From an uncultured Methanoregula sp. (GTDB lineage Archaea; Halobacteriota; Methanomicrobia; Methanomicrobiales; Methanospirillaceae): a stretch of 64,000 nt of DNA. The notes under the pieces are model-generated. The model searched no databases and was not told the origin of the DNA. It was given only the letters and a program-made list of their open reading frames with translations. This document shows, one piece after another, positions 63,461 to 64,000 of this stretch. Made by a program: the position numbers and the translations under genes. The stretch is taken from assembly GCF_963662735.1 (NCBI RefSeq), contig NZ_OY759744.1, positions 620,001-684,000 on the forward strand, in the 5' to 3' direction. Every line of letters begins with the position of its first letter. Positions within the stretch are counted from its first letter, which is position 1.

Positions 63461-63883
63461 ATGGAGCCGGCTGACCCGCTTACCAATCAGGAAAAAAAAT
63501 TAAGTGAGCTCGAACAGGAGCTCAATGATCTCCGCCAGGGACTCACCCTTGTTGCCGATTATTACCATGACCTCGAAGAGATCTCGCGAAAGCAGGATGC
63601 TGCGGGGACTATCGGCGTGGAACTCTTAAAGCCGCTCGTGGACGATGAACTGGAGTTTGAAGGCATCTGGAAGTTCCACGAGGAGATCCTGGTAGCCGAT
63701 CCCACTGCCCGGGTTCCCTGCACGCAGATGTACGAGGCGTTTGTCCGGTTCTGCCTGGAAACCGGGAGGCAGGCCGTGGAGCGGGAAGCCTTCGAGTTCG
63801 TTTTTGCCCATATGGAAAATCCCGAGCCTTCCTGCGACCGGGGCGAGTGGATTGGTTACCGGCTCCGCCCGGCCCGCAGCTGA
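63461..63883 (+). CDS. small helical protein, function unknown
   Basis: 140 residues. An N-terminal coiled-coil segment (NQEKKLSELEQELNDLRQGLT) is followed by helical domains; the part VPCTQMYEAFVRFCLETGR then VEREAFEFVFAHM resembles winged-helix domains at the end of primase or D5-type proteins, which is weak evidence for DNA binding. Starts 80 bases after hypF in an AT-rich leader. Confidence 0.55.
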   Translation: MEPADPLTNQEKKLSELEQELNDLRQGLTLVADYYHDLEEISRKQDAAGTIGVELLKPLVDDELEFEGIWKFHEEILVADPTARVPCTQMYEAFVRFCLETGRQAVEREAFEFVFAHMENPEPSCDRGEWIGYRLRPARS

Positions 63884-63911
63884 TCGCAGAACTCTTTTTC
63901 AAAAGGAGAAT

Positions 63912-64000
63912 ATGTTTCGGCCCCACCCGGATTGGCGCCGGGAAGAATTGTCCCGGCAGCCTGAATTATTCCGCCGGGCTTTTCTTGTTTGCCTCCCGCT
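63912..64000 (+). CDS. possible gene start at the window edge, unresolved
   Basis: An ATG at 63912 preceded by AAAAGGAGA opens a frame that stays open to the edge (29 codons, arginine-rich). On the minus strand another frame is open from the edge to about 63861, overlapping the end of the previous gene. A GCCGGGA/TCCCGGC inverted repeat near 63936-63956 could instead be a terminator. Too short to call. Confidence 0.25.
   Translation, partial: MFRPHPDWRREELSRQPELFRRAFLVCLP

Overview
This window looks like chromosome from a methanogenic euryarchaeon of the order Methanomicrobiales, probably Methanoregula or a close relative. The order is my inference from gene content and codon style, not from a database match. 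The archaeal evidence is strong: ribosomal proteins S3ae and L18e, archaeal S15 and S13, RNA polymerase subunits D, K and N, the KEOPS subunit Pcc1, archaeal phosphoglycerate mutase, the isopentenyl-phosphate-kinase form of the mevalonate pathway, and TATA-box promoters that often sit close to the start codon.

Layout. 0-14.2 kb holds mixed accessory genes: a UbiB-like kinase, secreted proteins, a lone DNA methylase, a SagB-type nitroreductase, a UbiA prenyltransferase and a metallopeptidase. It also holds a tightly packed operon of PadR, a HAAS-type membrane protein, a COG1361 exoprotein, an FtsX permease and an ABC ATPase. 14.2-14.7 kb is a repeat- and palindrome-rich spacer. 14.7-22.1 kb is an AT-rich island bounded by a duplicated 3' end of gltX. 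22.1-29.7 kb is the isoprenoid cluster (gltX, idsA, RNase J, fni, ipk, mvk, MEMO1). 29.7-35.7 kb is the rps2-eno-rpoK-tRNA-Pro-rpoN-rps9-rpl13-rpl18e-rpoD-rps11-rps4-rps13-tRNA-Ser block, all on the minus strand. 36.3-38.7 kb has an isochorismatase-like hydrolase, a TauE-like permease and a GNAT. 38.7-42.7 kb is five consecutive CBS-domain genes carrying about 18 CBS motifs. 43.0-49.6 kb has an Era-like GTPase with an OapC-like Zn-ribbon protein, two transglutaminase-like proteins, a HEPN-like protein, MarR with a MATE exporter, and TrmO. 49.8-52.4 kb has rps15, a DHH nuclease, pcc1 and rps3ae. 52.7-63.9 kb has an MFS exporter, apgM, a bactofilin-like protein with a methyltransferase, a Ski2-type helicase behind two HTH regulators, and hypF.

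The most unusual part is the island. It encodes a 1177-residue P-loop AAA+ protein whose C-terminal half contains two segments resembling ryanodine-receptor (RyR) repeats and whose N-terminus weakly resembles a PfkB/ribokinase fold. Convergent to it is a two-gene operon: a Gp37/Gp68-type radical-SAM protein with its partner TcmP. No integrase, transposase or restriction gene is visible. The three genes could form an uncharacterised conflict or defence module; this is inference from architecture and context only.

The 333 identical base pairs shared by the two gltX 3' ends, flanked on both sides by diverged gltX sequence, record recombination or gene conversion at this insertion site.
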